Shown piece by piece: positions 17,081-26,554 of a DNA stretch of 54,029 nucleotides (the first letter of the stretch is position 1; every line of letters starts with the position of its first letter). Position numbers and translations under genes: made by a program. The notes under the pieces were generated by a model. That model ran no database searches and was not told the DNA's origin. It saw nothing but the letters and a program-made list of their open reading frames with translations. Location of the stretch: positions 1 to 54,029 of the forward strand of contig CAIOTH010000127.1 of NCBI GenBank assembly GCA_903861145.1. The letters are read 5' to 3'. This DNA is from an uncultured Bacteroidota bacterium. Its GTDB lineage: Bacteria > Bacteroidota > Bacteroidia > Chitinophagales > LD1.

Positions 17081-20000
17081 ATGAGAAAACTTTACTTTTC
17101 GTTATTACTTTTAATCACTTCGGTAACCGTATTTTCGCAAGGCAATTTTACTGTTTTAGGCAACGCCTCTCAACTACCACAGTGTAATTGCTTTCAACTT
17201 ACACCCAATGCCGGTGGCCAAGCAGGGGCTTTTTTCCAAAATAATACCATTAACCTTAACAACTCGTTCGACTTTACTTTCAGGAATTTTTTTGGATGTA
17301 ACGGAGCCAGCGGGGCGGATGGCGAAGCCTTTGTTTTAACAACCAACCCGAATGGATTAGGAAACCAGGGAGAAGGTTTGGGTTATGGGGGGTCAAATCA
17401 GCCTTGTTCATTTGCTGTTGAATTTGATACCTGGCAAAATGGGGACCATAATGACCCGGGTTTTGACCATACCGCCTATGAATCGGGTGGTAGTGTTGAC
17501 CATAATGTTGTGGGGCCGGTTTCGGCAACTGCCAGCGCAAGTAACCTGGATGATTGCCAATACCATACTATAGAAATTGTTTGGAACGCCAATACGCAAA
17601 CCTTATCGGATTATGTGGATGGATCTTTGCGGATAAGCCAACAAATGACTGGTTTTATTAACGGTTACATGTGTGGAAACCCGATAGTAAACTGGGGGTG
17701 GACGGGCTCGACCGGTGGGGGATGGAATTTGCAAACCGTATGCATGCGTAATTTTTCGACATGGGTGGCAGGTATTAATTTCGAAAGCTGCTCGACAACA
17801 ATACAGTTTACTGATGTTTCTACCAGTAACCCGGGCAACGTTGCATCGTGGAATTGGATTTTTGGAGATGGAACAACTTCTGCGCTTCAAAATCCATCGC
17901 ATACTTATCCAAGTACCGGAACATACAATGCCAGCCTTATTATAACCAACGTAAATGGATGCTCGGATACATCTGCGCATCCTGTAGTAATTGCTGCGCC
18001 CATTGTTTTTACGCCAACTTTAACTAACCCGTTGTGTAATGGGGGCTTAAACGGTAGTATAGTGTTATCGGAAACGGGGGGATTTGGATTGCAGGCTAAC
18101 CCAGGTGGTTATCATTATACCTGGAGCAACCCGGCTGGTGATAGTACTACGCTTGCAGGTGTTGGGGCCGGAACATATACTGTTTCGTGTACCGATGGCA
18201 TTTGCAGTGCATCGGGCCAATATACGCTTAACCAGCCACCGGCGCTTACTGCAACTACATCATCAACAGCAGCTAGTTGTAGTCAGAATAACGGTTCATG
18301 TACTATAACTATTTCGGGCGGCACGCCTCCTTACAATGGTGTAACATGGGCCGGTTTATCGGGAACAACAACGGGTAATACAACAACGGTAACGGGGCTT
18401 TTTGCCGGAAATTACATTGCCAATTTTCATGATGCCAATGGATGCTCGGCAATTTTGCAGTATACCGAAACGGTGGCCTCTTTGCCTTGCGGGATTAACT
18501 CGACATCATCCAGTACGAACGTAACGTGTTTTGGGGGTAGTAACGGCAGCGTGACCCTTACTGTAACCGGGGGAAATGCACCCGAAAATATTACCTGGAC
18601 CAATGCGGGAGGAACTACGGTTGGGACCGGTGCCACAGTAAGCAATTTGCCCGCCGGAATCTATAATTATAGTTATACCGATGCCAACGCCGGGCACGCT
18701 TTTACCGGTACGCTAACTATTACCCAGCCAGGTGCGGCTACTGTTATTAATCTTTCTACAACCAATATATCATGTGCCGGTGCCAATAACGGACAAGCGA
18801 TAGTTTCAGTAACCAGTGGCGGAGCTGCGCCGTTTAGTTATTCGTGGAGTGGTGGGAACCCTAATAACCCCGTGGCGAGTAACCTTGGGCCGGGTGCTAT
18901 AACAGTAACTGTTACTGACGCGAATAGTTGTACCTCTACAGCTACCGGTAATATTTCGAGTGTGCCGGCGTTGCAATTGAACATTACTACAACGAACAAT
19001 GGTTGTAACCAATATAATAACGGTAGCGCAACTGCCAACGTTACCGGTGGTACAACACCATACGGTTATTTTTGGAATAATATTTCGACGGCACAGACTG
19101 ATTTGAGTCTTGCGGCGGGAACGTACACAGTAACGGTTACTGATAGTAACTCATGTACCATTACAGGAACTGCGACGATATCATCATCGCCACCATTTAT
19201 CAATACTGTTGACTCGACCAATGTAAAGTGTTATGGTGGAACTACCGGGAGTGTTACCGTTAATTCATCGGGTGGAGCAACGCCTTATGTGTATAGCTGG
19301 AGTTCGGACTCGACAGGTACAGTTAACCCGGCTTTGGTGGGGGCTAACCTTGCTAATTTGAAGGCGGGTGAATACCTGTTAACCGTTACTGATGCACACG
19401 GATGTACTTTTTTTGATAGCACTTTTGTGCAACAACCAGCCGCACCACTATCGGTTGTTACTTCAACTAAAAACATTAATTGCACCGGGGGGCATACAGG
19501 TGTAATAGCAGTAATAGTGAGCGGAGGAACACCAACATATAGTTATGCCTGGACCGGTGGAGTTTCAACCACAGACTCGGCAATAAATTTGGCGGCCGGA
19601 ACTTATGTTGTGACGGTTACTGATTTGAATAGTTGTACTTTAGATTCATCGTTTACATTAACGGAACCTGCAGTTGCACTGACCCTTACCCCCAACCAAA
19701 CAAATTTAAGTTGCTACCAAAGCAACGACGGGGTAGCCAGAATTACAGCAGCGGGGGGAACTACTCCTTATACTTATGTTTGGACATTGAGCCCTAGCGT
19801 GGTGGATTCGGCAACCGGGCTTATTGCAGGTAACTATGGCGTATTAGTAACCGATAATAACCAGTGTACTGCGGCACAGGCGTTTGTTATTACACAGCCT
19901 ACGCAAATTGTGCCTACACCAACAGTGGTTAATGTGATGTGCTTTGGCCAAACTAATGGTTCAATCAATATTAATACCATTGGAGGGACGGGTGGATACA

Positions 20001-21835
20001 CTTATATATGGAGCCCTAACGTAAGTACTACGGCATCGGCTACAAACCTGGGTTTTGGCACTTATGATGTTACAGTTACCGATGTTACACTTTGCTCAGT
20101 ATCCTTCTCATCAACCGTTACACAACCTGCGGCTGCGTTAACAGCTAATTTTATAGTTAATAATGTGCCATGTTTTGGCACCAGTACTGGGTCGATACTT
20201 GTAAGTGCTACAGGTGGCACAGTTCCATATACTTACAGCTGGAACCCGAATGTTTCAGGTGCGGATTCAGCGGTTAATCTCCCGGTTGGAAATTACGCCG
20301 TAACCGTAACCGATTTAAATCAATGCAGCGTTAACTCATCGTTTACACTTACACAACCTGCAACTGCTTTAACGATTGATTCGACACAAACCGATTTAAC
20401 CTGTTATGGAAGTAACAACGGCGCTGCATACGTAACTGCAAGTGGTGGAACCAGCCCATATAGTGATGCGTGGTTCAACAGCGCAAGCGCACTGATTAGC
20501 ACAACAGATTCGGCTACAGGATTGGCGGCCGGCACATATAGTGTTTTAGTAACGGACAGCAATCATTGTATTGCCACACTTGTTTACACGATTACACAAC
20601 CAACCCAAATTGTACCTACAGCGGCAATAACGAATGTAAATTGCTTTGGACAATCGACCGGAGCAGTAACCATTAATACGGTTGGGGGTGCAGGGGGTTA
20701 TACTTACACATGGAACCCTAACGTAAGCACTACGGCTACGGCAACAAACCTTGCTGCGGGGCTTTATGATGTTACGGTAACAGATGCTACGACATGCACG
20801 GCATCGACCTCGGCCAATGTGACACAGATAGCTCAAATTAATTTGACTACATCAACAATACCGGTTAATTGTAATGGCGGAAGTGCCGGTTCGGCCATTA
20901 CAGTATCTGCTACAGGTGGAACCCCGGGATATAGTTATACGGCCAGTGCAGGTGGTGTACCTATTACCAATACAACCGGCCAGTTCAGTAATATACCTGC
21001 TGCTACTTACGTGATTATTACTACCGACCAGAATGGTTGCGCTGATACAACCTCGGCTATAGTTAGCCAACCTAACCCTTTGACCTATGCGCTGCAATTT
21101 GCATCGCCTACATGTAGTTATTTAACCAACGGGGAGATTATTATTAATGCTACCGGTGGCAATCCGAGCTATACTTTTTCGGGAACTAATCTTACCACAA
21201 ATTCGGCTGGATTATTTACCGGTTTGGCTGCCGGCACTTATGCTATTACGATAACCGATTCGAAGGGCTGCGATACAACTGCTACGGCAACACTAATTAA
21301 GCCGGATACATTATTGGTAAGTGTGGCTCCAACATCGGGCCAGGTTAAGTTGGGCGATAGTTTAGCACTTACAACTACTACGAACCAAACCGGAACAATT
21401 ACTTATGCATGGACCCCGGACTTTGGACTTAGCTGTTATGATTGTGCTGACCCTGTGTTTAACGGTGTTTATTCGCAACCGTATAAAGTAACGGTTACCA
21501 ATGATAGCGGCTGCGTGGCCACCTTTGGTTTTGAAGTAACAGTGATACCGAATTACGACTACTTTATACCTAACGCATTTACGCCAAACGGTGATGGCAA
21601 AAACGATTATTGGCAAATGTATGGCAACATGTCGGCGCTTAAGCAGGTTGATGTGATGGTGTTTGACCGTATTGGCGAAAAAGTTTTTGAAAGCACCGAC
21701 ATTAACTTTAAGTGGGATGGCACCTTTAAAGGCCAGGCAGCACCGCTTGGGGTGTATGTTTACGCTATTAAGCTGGTGTGGTTGGATAACCATTCGACAG
21801 ATGCAGTAAAGGGAACTATTACCTTGCTGAAATAG
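17081..21835 (+). CDS. Giant T9SS type B adhesin: L-type lectin, PKD, 14 SprB repeats
   Basis: This 1584-residue surface protein begins with a signal peptide (about 1-19). An L-type lectin-like domain follows (about 20-230; FAVEFDTWQNG and HTIEIVWNANTQ are typical strands). A PKD domain runs from about 235 to 308 (WNWIFGDGT, NPSHTYPSTGTY). Fourteen SprB repeats of about 75-82 residues follow, each with a Cys near its start, a GGTxPYxYxW strand and a (G)TYxVTVTDxxxC strand. After an Ig-like segment (LSCYDCADPVFNG) comes the type B gliding-associated sorting domain (FIPNAFTPNGDGKND, VMVFDRIGEKVFES). Similar proteins carry gliding or adhesion functions. Repeats 7-9 and 10-12 form a higher-order duplication. 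A paralogue follows downstream. Confidence 0.93.
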   Translation: MRKLYFSLLLLITSVTVFSQGNFTVLGNASQLPQCNCFQLTPNAGGQAGAFFQNNTINLNNSFDFTFRNFFGCNGASGADGEAFVLTTNPNGLGNQGEGLGYGGSNQPCSFAVEFDTWQNGDHNDPGFDHTAYESGGSVDHNVVGPVSATASASNLDDCQYHTIEIVWNANTQTLSDYVDGSLRISQQMTGFINGYMCGNPIVNWGWTGSTGGGWNLQTVCMRNFSTWVAGINFESCSTTIQFTDVSTSNPGNVASWNWIFGDGTTSALQNPSHTYPSTGTYNASLIITNVNGCSDTSAHPVVIAAPIVFTPTLTNPLCNGGLNGSIVLSETGGFGLQANPGGYHYTWSNPAGDSTTLAGVGAGTYTVSCTDGICSASGQYTLNQPPALTATTSSTAASCSQNNGSCTITISGGTPPYNGVTWAGLSGTTTGNTTTVTGLFAGNYIANFHDANGCSAILQYTETVASLPCGINSTSSSTNVTCFGGSNGSVTLTVTGGNAPENITWTNAGGTTVGTGATVSNLPAGIYNYSYTDANAGHAFTGTLTITQPGAATVINLSTTNISCAGANNGQAIVSVTSGGAAPFSYSWSGGNPNNPVASNLGPGAITVTVTDANSCTSTATGNISSVPALQLNITTTNNGCNQYNNGSATANVTGGTTPYGYFWNNISTAQTDLSLAAGTYTVTVTDSNSCTITGTATISSSPPFINTVDSTNVKCYGGTTGSVTVNSSGGATPYVYSWSSDSTGTVNPALVGANLANLKAGEYLLTVTDAHGCTFFDSTFVQQPAAPLSVVTSTKNINCTGGHTGVIAVIVSGGTPTYSYAWTGGVSTTDSAINLAAGTYVVTVTDLNSCTLDSSFTLTEPAVALTLTPNQTNLSCYQSNDGVARITAAGGTTPYTYVWTLSPSVVDSATGLIAGNYGVLVTDNNQCTAAQAFVITQPTQIVPTPTVVNVMCFGQTNGSININTIGGTGGYTYIWSPNVSTTASATNLGFGTYDVTVTDVTLCSVSFSSTVTQPAAALTANFIVNNVPCFGTSTGSILVSATGGTVPYTYSWNPNVSGADSAVNLPVGNYAVTVTDLNQCSVNSSFTLTQPATALTIDSTQTDLTCYGSNNGAAYVTASGGTSPYSDAWFNSASALISTTDSATGLAAGTYSVLVTDSNHCIATLVYTITQPTQIVPTAAITNVNCFGQSTGAVTINTVGGAGGYTYTWNPNVSTTATATNLAAGLYDVTVTDATTCTASTSANVTQIAQINLTTSTIPVNCNGGSAGSAITVSATGGTPGYSYTASAGGVPITNTTGQFSNIPAATYVIITTDQNGCADTTSAIVSQPNPLTYALQFASPTCSYLTNGEIIINATGGNPSYTFSGTNLTTNSAGLFTGLAAGTYAITITDSKGCDTTATATLIKPDTLLVSVAPTSGQVKLGDSLALTTTTNQTGTITYAWTPDFGLSCYDCADPVFNGVYSQPYKVTVTNDSGCVATFGFEVTVIPNYDYFIPNAFTPNGDGKNDYWQMYGNMSALKQVDVMVFDRIGEKVFESTDINFKWDGTFKGQAAPLGVYVYAIKLVWLDNHSTDAVKGTITLLK
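19441..20830 (+). repeat. Higher-order tandem duplication of a three-SprB-repeat block
   Basis: SprB repeats 7-8-9 (about 19441-20129) resemble 10-11-12 (about 20130-20830) more than their direct neighbours. Both blocks share SSFTLTxPA between the first and second repeat, a TxLxCYxSN opening of the second, TQPTQIVPT entering the third, and a CFGQ then GGYTYxWxPNVSTTAxATNL core in the third. The copies are diverged, so the duplication is old. Confidence 0.75.
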
Positions 21836-22407
21836 ATTAGGTGGTATTTAGAATGATAGCGAAAGATTAAAATAAGGCGATACATGATTACGTATCGCCT
21901 TATTATTTTCTGTTTGACTACAGATTTATCCTCCCCCTGCCTAAAACTGCTCAAATAGAATGCGCAGCGAAGGCTTACTTTTGTTATAATAAAGCAGGCT
22001 AATTGTTATTCCGAAAATGTTAAAAAGGCGATATTCGGGCATTTTATTATAAATAAGAAAAATATGAACAAAAACCCGTTAGGAGTGTTATAATCAATAG
22101 TTTATGAAATCAGGATTTTAAAAAAGTACACAAAAGTAGACCAAATTCATTCTTAAAACGGTGGGGCTGGTTTAATTAAAGGTGATGTTGAAAGAAATGA
22201 GAAATAGTAACCAATGCCATTGACGGAGGCAAAACAAAGACCAGGTTGGACCGGGGGATATGGCGCCTTTTCAATATTTCTTAACCCAATGATATTGCGT
22301 AGCACAGTGTTTGCTGTTAAAACAACGTTATTGGCTGAAACACTGTCTGTTTTGGGCGGGATTTGTTATTTTTCGGACCCCAAAAAACAGGTTTGCTATA
22401 AAGTAGT
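21836..22407. other. Intergenic region between the two adhesin genes
   Basis: This 572-nt stretch holds an intrinsic terminator at 21871-21910 and is otherwise AT-rich. A 65-codon open frame (22214-22411) overlaps the next ATG by 4 nt, but it has no signal peptide, no recognisable motif and atypical codons. CAGGTTTG at about 22389-22396, one mismatch from the -7 consensus, could be the promoter of the second adhesin. I see nothing else. Confidence 0.6.
21871..21910 (+). terminator. Intrinsic terminator after the first adhesin
   Basis: A perfect 13-bp stem (AATAAGGCGATAC at 21871-21883, GTATCGCCTTATT at 21892-21904) with an 8-nt loop is followed by a T-rich tail (ATTTTC). It lies 36 nt after the stop codon. 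Confidence 0.88.
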
Positions 22408-25041
22408 ATGAAACGTTATACGATATTTATTTTTCTGTTCATGGTGTTTCATGCTTTAGTAAATGCGCAAGCATTTATTGTACCGGCAAGCGGCAATAAT
22501 GATGCCTCTATATTGGGTTGCGATTCGGTGCAGTTAACGCCTAACGCTACGTTTCAGCAAGGTACGGTTTGGTACAGAAATCAATTGAACCTCAATAACC
22601 CGTTCGATTTTACCTTTCATGCTTTTTTTGGAATCAATAATGGAGTAGGTGCGGATGGCATGGCCTTTATTATTCAAAATCAAAACCAAACGTTGGGGCC
22701 GCAGGGTGCATTGGGTGGTGCACAATTGGGTTATTTCTCTTTTCCCGGAAAATCGATGGCGATTGAGTTTGATACACACAATAATGGCGCCGGTGCACCT
22801 TATGGTGATATACCCGTGCATCATATAGCTATTGATACGGGTGGTATTCAATTTCCACCTGCAGCAGCACCGGTGCCTGCGCTTCCTTCGTCGGCAAATC
22901 TTGATGACGGAGCTTGGCATAAAATTGAAATTGTATGGGTACCAGGTACGCAAACCATGACCGTTTATTTTGATGGCAACTTAAGGCTGAGTTGCGTATT
23001 TAACCCGGGATTAGTTGCCCAGGTATTTGGGGGACAAAATATGCTTTATTGGGGTTGGGCCGGTTGCACAGGAAGTAAATTCGACCAACAGCAAATTGCC
23101 ATATCACTTCAAGCCAATTTTACCGCTGCCATAAATTATAGCCAATGTAGTTTGGTTAATGTACCTTTTACCGATTCATCGGTATCGGGCCTTAAAAATA
23201 TTGCTTCGTGGAACTGGGACTTTGGTGACGGGGGGAGTTCAACACAACAAAACCCGGTACATACTTACGCAGCATCGGGAATTTACAACGTAAAATTGAC
23301 TGTGACCGATGGTGGCGGATGCACAAGCGATACCACGATAGCCGTTTCGGTTCATTCATCTCCACTTATAACGCCTTCGCAAAGCAATGTTACTTGCAAT
23401 GGCCTTAACAATGGTGTGGCCAGAGCGATTACTACGCAAGGAACGCCGCCTTATACCTTTACCTGGCTACCTGCAGTAAGTACCGTTGATTCGGCTATAA
23501 TGCTATCACCCGGAAATTATGTTGTGGTTGTAACTGACCCAAACCATTGTGGCGACACGGCAATTTATACTATTACCCAACCGGCGGCGCTAGTTGATAG
23601 TATAACCAAAACAAACGTATTGTGCTTTGGGCAAACCACCGGTAGCATAATAAATACGGTTACCGGAGGCACCAGTGCTTACACTTATTTGTGGAACCCG
23701 TCTGTGAGTACAACATCATCCGCATCTAATTTAGCCTCGGGCACCTACCTGATTACGATTGCTGACGCCAACGCCTGTAATTTGCACGAAACCGTAAATA
23801 TTACTGAGCCGACGCTGCTTACTGCTATGCAATCTGACTCGAACGTTTTATGTTATGGCACTACTACCGGATTTATGATTGTAAATACCAGTGGTGGTAC
23901 GCAGCCTTATAGTTATAACTGGAACCCTAATGTAACAATCGGCGATTCGGCCATGCAGTTGGGTGCCGGAACGTATAAGGTAACCGTTACTGACGCAAAT
24001 GCCTGCTCGCTTAGTCTTACGGCCACTATAACGCAGCCAACGCAATTGATAATTTACGCCGAAGCTAATTCGGTTTTGTGTTTTGGGCAGAATTCGGGCA
24101 CCATCATCATTCAAGCGAGCGGAGCTAGTCCGGCATATACTTATTCCATATCATCGGGTGGCGCGCCTATTACCCAGGCTGCTGATACATTTAATAACCT
24201 TGCGCCAACCACATACGCAGTACTTGTAACAGATACCAAAGGTTGCACTGCTGATACCACGGTAACAGTAAACCAGCCACCACAACTTGTTGCTCTTTTA
24301 GCCGATACAAACCCCACGTGCTATCACTACCACAATGGCAAAATTATAGTAACCGCTACCGGTGGCACAGGTGCTGATGTTTTTACTTTCTCGGATAGCA
24401 CTATACATTCAACCGGTGATTTTTACAACTTACCAGCAGGTTCATATGGAGTAACTGTTACAGATGCTGCAGGTTGCAAGGTATCAGACTCGGCAGTGCT
24501 TACCGAACCGGACTCGGTGTTAATTGAAGTTAGTCCAACACCCATACAGGTTAAGCTCGGGCAAACGTTGCAACTAACCTCAACCACCAACCAAACCGGG
24601 GCTGTCAATTATGCCTGGAGCCCTGATTTTGGATTAAGCTGTTATGACTGTTCCGACCCCGTATTTAACGGCGTTTACTCGCAGCCTTATTTTGTAATTG
24701 CCACTAACGAAAACCAATGTATTGGCACGTTTGCATTTACGGTTACCGTGGTGCCTGATTACGATATATTTTTCCCTAACGCGTTTACGCCTGGTACGGG
24801 TGGAGTGAATGCCGATTGGCAGGTTTTTGGCAACCTGATTGCCATTAAACAAATGGAGGTTAAGGTGTTTGACCGTATAGGTGAAAAGGTTTTTGAAAGC
24901 AACGATGTAAATTACCGTTGGGACGGCACTTTTAAAGGGCACCCGGTACCAGTTGGAGTTTATACTTACGAATGCAAAGTGGTGTGGTTAAATAATTATA
25001 CCGACAAAAGCTTTATAGGATCAATCACTTTGTTGAGATAG
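22408..25041 (+). CDS. T9SS type B adhesin: L-type lectin, PKD, 5 SprB repeats
   Basis: This 877-residue paralogue of the preceding adhesin has the same domain order: signal peptide (about 1-20), L-type lectin-like domain (about 22-235; MAIEFDTHNNG, HKIEIVWVPGTQ), PKD (about 240-310; WNWDFGDGGSS, NPVHTYAASG) and five SprB repeats. The nearly identical Ig-like segment (LSCYDCSDPVFNGVYSQPY) and the type B sorting domain (FFPNAFTPGTGGVNADW, VKVFDRIGEKVFES) complete it. The head and tail are conserved between the two, and the repeat number is the main difference (5 against 14). The lectin domain suggests glycan binding at the cell surface. Confidence 0.93.
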   Translation: MKRYTIFIFLFMVFHALVNAQAFIVPASGNNDASILGCDSVQLTPNATFQQGTVWYRNQLNLNNPFDFTFHAFFGINNGVGADGMAFIIQNQNQTLGPQGALGGAQLGYFSFPGKSMAIEFDTHNNGAGAPYGDIPVHHIAIDTGGIQFPPAAAPVPALPSSANLDDGAWHKIEIVWVPGTQTMTVYFDGNLRLSCVFNPGLVAQVFGGQNMLYWGWAGCTGSKFDQQQIAISLQANFTAAINYSQCSLVNVPFTDSSVSGLKNIASWNWDFGDGGSSTQQNPVHTYAASGIYNVKLTVTDGGGCTSDTTIAVSVHSSPLITPSQSNVTCNGLNNGVARAITTQGTPPYTFTWLPAVSTVDSAIMLSPGNYVVVVTDPNHCGDTAIYTITQPAALVDSITKTNVLCFGQTTGSIINTVTGGTSAYTYLWNPSVSTTSSASNLASGTYLITIADANACNLHETVNITEPTLLTAMQSDSNVLCYGTTTGFMIVNTSGGTQPYSYNWNPNVTIGDSAMQLGAGTYKVTVTDANACSLSLTATITQPTQLIIYAEANSVLCFGQNSGTIIIQASGASPAYTYSISSGGAPITQAADTFNNLAPTTYAVLVTDTKGCTADTTVTVNQPPQLVALLADTNPTCYHYHNGKIIVTATGGTGADVFTFSDSTIHSTGDFYNLPAGSYGVTVTDAAGCKVSDSAVLTEPDSVLIEVSPTPIQVKLGQTLQLTSTTNQTGAVNYAWSPDFGLSCYDCSDPVFNGVYSQPYFVIATNENQCIGTFAFTVTVVPDYDIFFPNAFTPGTGGVNADWQVFGNLIAIKQMEVKVFDRIGEKVFESNDVNYRWDGTFKGHPVPVGVYTYECKVVWLNNYTDKSFIGSITLLR

Positions 25042-25060
25042 TGCCAATGCACTATTTTGT
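25038..25060 (+). terminator. Weak hairpin overlapping the second adhesin stop codon
   Basis: ATAGTGC (25038-25044) pairs with GCACTAT (25049-25055) around a CAAT loop, followed by TTTTG. The stem is short and overlaps the stop, so termination here is uncertain. Confidence 0.3.
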
Positions 25061-25071
25061 AAGGGCGCCTT

Positions 25072-26256
25072 ATGAAATACAAAAACCTTTTTCAAAAACT
25101 CGGATTAGTTCTATTATCAGTTTCGCTTACCGTTTTGCTGGCCGAAACCGCGCTTAGATTTGTTTACCCGGCCCCATTGCATTATTACGTTTGGCCGCCG
25201 CACTTTAGGCATACGTTTAAAGCCGACACGACAGTACTTTCGGGAATCAACACGATAAGCAAGTTCACTATCAATTCGTATGGAGTTAGAGTGGGTGGTG
25301 GAAGTATTAATAAAGAAACGGACATTATTCGACCGACACATGATGGCCGCCATGTGTCAACAGGGCGTTATGTATTATGCCTAGGCGGAAGTACTACCGA
25401 ATGTTTGTACCTGGACGATAATAAAACCTGGGAGGCACAAATAGCTAACCAGGCAAAAGCAGCTTCAGATTCATCGTTGTTATTTATAGGCAGTATTGGC
25501 AAAAGTGGGTGTACCTCTACCGAAAATTATCTGCACCTGAAATACTGCGTTTCGCAATACAAAAAAATCAATACCGTGATTTTAATGGTGGGAATAAATG
25601 ATATGCTGAAGAGGTTAAGCCGGGATACTTTGTACCAGAACAATTTCGGCATTACGCCAACGATTGAAGACTCGCTGGTGAATGTGAACTTTGGGACGCA
25701 GGGAAGTAAAAACCCTACAAAGCACATGGCACTTTATCGTTTAGCACAAAGCGTTTACCATGGAGTAGACCGGAAAAACCAAGACGACTCAGCGCAGATA
25801 TATACCACCTGGAGAAAAAACCGGTTACATGCTTTGGCTTATATTGATACACTACCCGATTTGCAGCCTGCGCTGACTGCATTTGAGAGAAATATTAACC
25901 TGATTATTGATGAAGCCGAAAAGCAAAAGCTGGAAGTTATTTTTGTAAACCAGGCAGCATTTTGGCGAGATAGCATGAGCGCTAATGAGCATGCCAAATT
26001 ATGGATGGGCGGCATTGGCAATTTTCAGGAGACAAGCGGTCATAATTACTACACAACGCATGCCTTGCGCCAGGGCCTGATGTTATATAATGAGCGCCTG
26101 GCCAAAGTGTGCCGCGACAGAAAGGTAAAATACATTGATATTGATTCGCAACTGCCGCATACTGAAGAAGTATTTTATGATGATTGCCACTTTAACGAGG
26201 CAGGTGCCGAGATGGTTGGTAAGATTATTTATGGGGAGCTTAAAGCCAGATTTTAG
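25072..26256 (+). CDS. SGNH/GDSL-family hydrolase, membrane-anchored
   Basis: This 394-residue protein has one N-terminal membrane helix or signal anchor (about 9-28). The SGNH blocks are in order: nucleophile Ser in LCLGGSTTE (about 102-110), the oxyanion Gly, VGINDML with the conserved Asn (about 172-178), and DDCHFNEAGAEM near residue 375 with the Asp and His of the triad. Members deacylate esters, often acetyl groups on surface polysaccharides or peptidoglycan. It sits 30 nt after the lectin adhesin and may be read through from it. The substrate is unknown. Confidence 0.85.
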   Translation: MKYKNLFQKLGLVLLSVSLTVLLAETALRFVYPAPLHYYVWPPHFRHTFKADTTVLSGINTISKFTINSYGVRVGGGSINKETDIIRPTHDGRHVSTGRYVLCLGGSTTECLYLDDNKTWEAQIANQAKAASDSSLLFIGSIGKSGCTSTENYLHLKYCVSQYKKINTVILMVGINDMLKRLSRDTLYQNNFGITPTIEDSLVNVNFGTQGSKNPTKHMALYRLAQSVYHGVDRKNQDDSAQIYTTWRKNRLHALAYIDTLPDLQPALTAFERNINLIIDEAEKQKLEVIFVNQAAFWRDSMSANEHAKLWMGGIGNFQETSGHNYYTTHALRQGLMLYNERLAKVCRDRKVKYIDIDSQLPHTEEVFYDDCHFNEAGAEMVGKIIYGELKARF

Positions 26257-26310
26257 GGGCATATTCACACCGTGCTGAAAATTACTTTAGCTATGGTGCG
26301 GCAGCATTAT

Positions 26311-26318
26311 TACCTTTG
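26311..26318 (+). promoter_or_regulatory. TAnnTTTG -7 box before the CDGSH gene
   Basis: TACCTTTG is a perfect -7 match ending 5 nt before the ATG at 26324. A partial -33 element (TTTA at 26286-26289) lies 21 nt upstream. The resulting leader would be nearly absent. Confidence 0.45.
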
Positions 26319-26323
26319 AGCTT

Positions 26324-26533
26324 ATGGAGGAATTAGAACAAGAGAAAAAAGACTTTGGTACAATACAGTTGAAACCAAGAGGGCCGGTAACTATAACCGG
26401 TAACTTTGAGGTTATAATGGAAGATGGTACAACGCTAGAAAAGCGTGAAAAAGTATCTATATGCCGATGCGGCATGAGCCAGAAAATGCCTTTTTGTGAC
26501 GGTGCACATAAGGCATTAGCGGCTATTCTTTAA
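26324..26533 (+). CDS. CDGSH iron-sulfur domain protein
   Basis: This 69-residue protein contains the exact motif CRCGMSQKMPFCDGAH (about 47-62), i.e. C-x-C-x9-C-x3-H. Its three Cys and one His bind a redox-active [2Fe-2S] cluster. The first 45 residues form a beta-rich lead-in (LKPRGPVTITGNFEV) that is usual in bacterial single-CDGSH proteins. There is no signal peptide, so it is cytoplasmic. The role is probably redox sensing or iron-sulfur handling, and the partner is unknown. The next gene starts 21 nt downstream. Confidence 0.93.
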   Translation: MEELEQEKKDFGTIQLKPRGPVTITGNFEVIMEDGTTLEKREKVSICRCGMSQKMPFCDGAHKALAAIL

Positions 26534-26554
26534 ATCAGGATTAATATACCCGGC

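Noticed and set aside
17603-17980. Long minus-strand frames inside the two adhesin genes
   Set aside because: The repeat-rich, Thr/Gly-biased coding sequence creates open antisense frames. The peptides (Arg/Cys-rich, low complexity) resemble no protein.
22214-22411. 65-codon frame overlapping the second adhesin ATG by 4 nt
   Set aside because: The ATGA overlap looks like coupling, but the peptide has no signal, domain or repeat pattern and lies in spacer DNA. Most likely chance.
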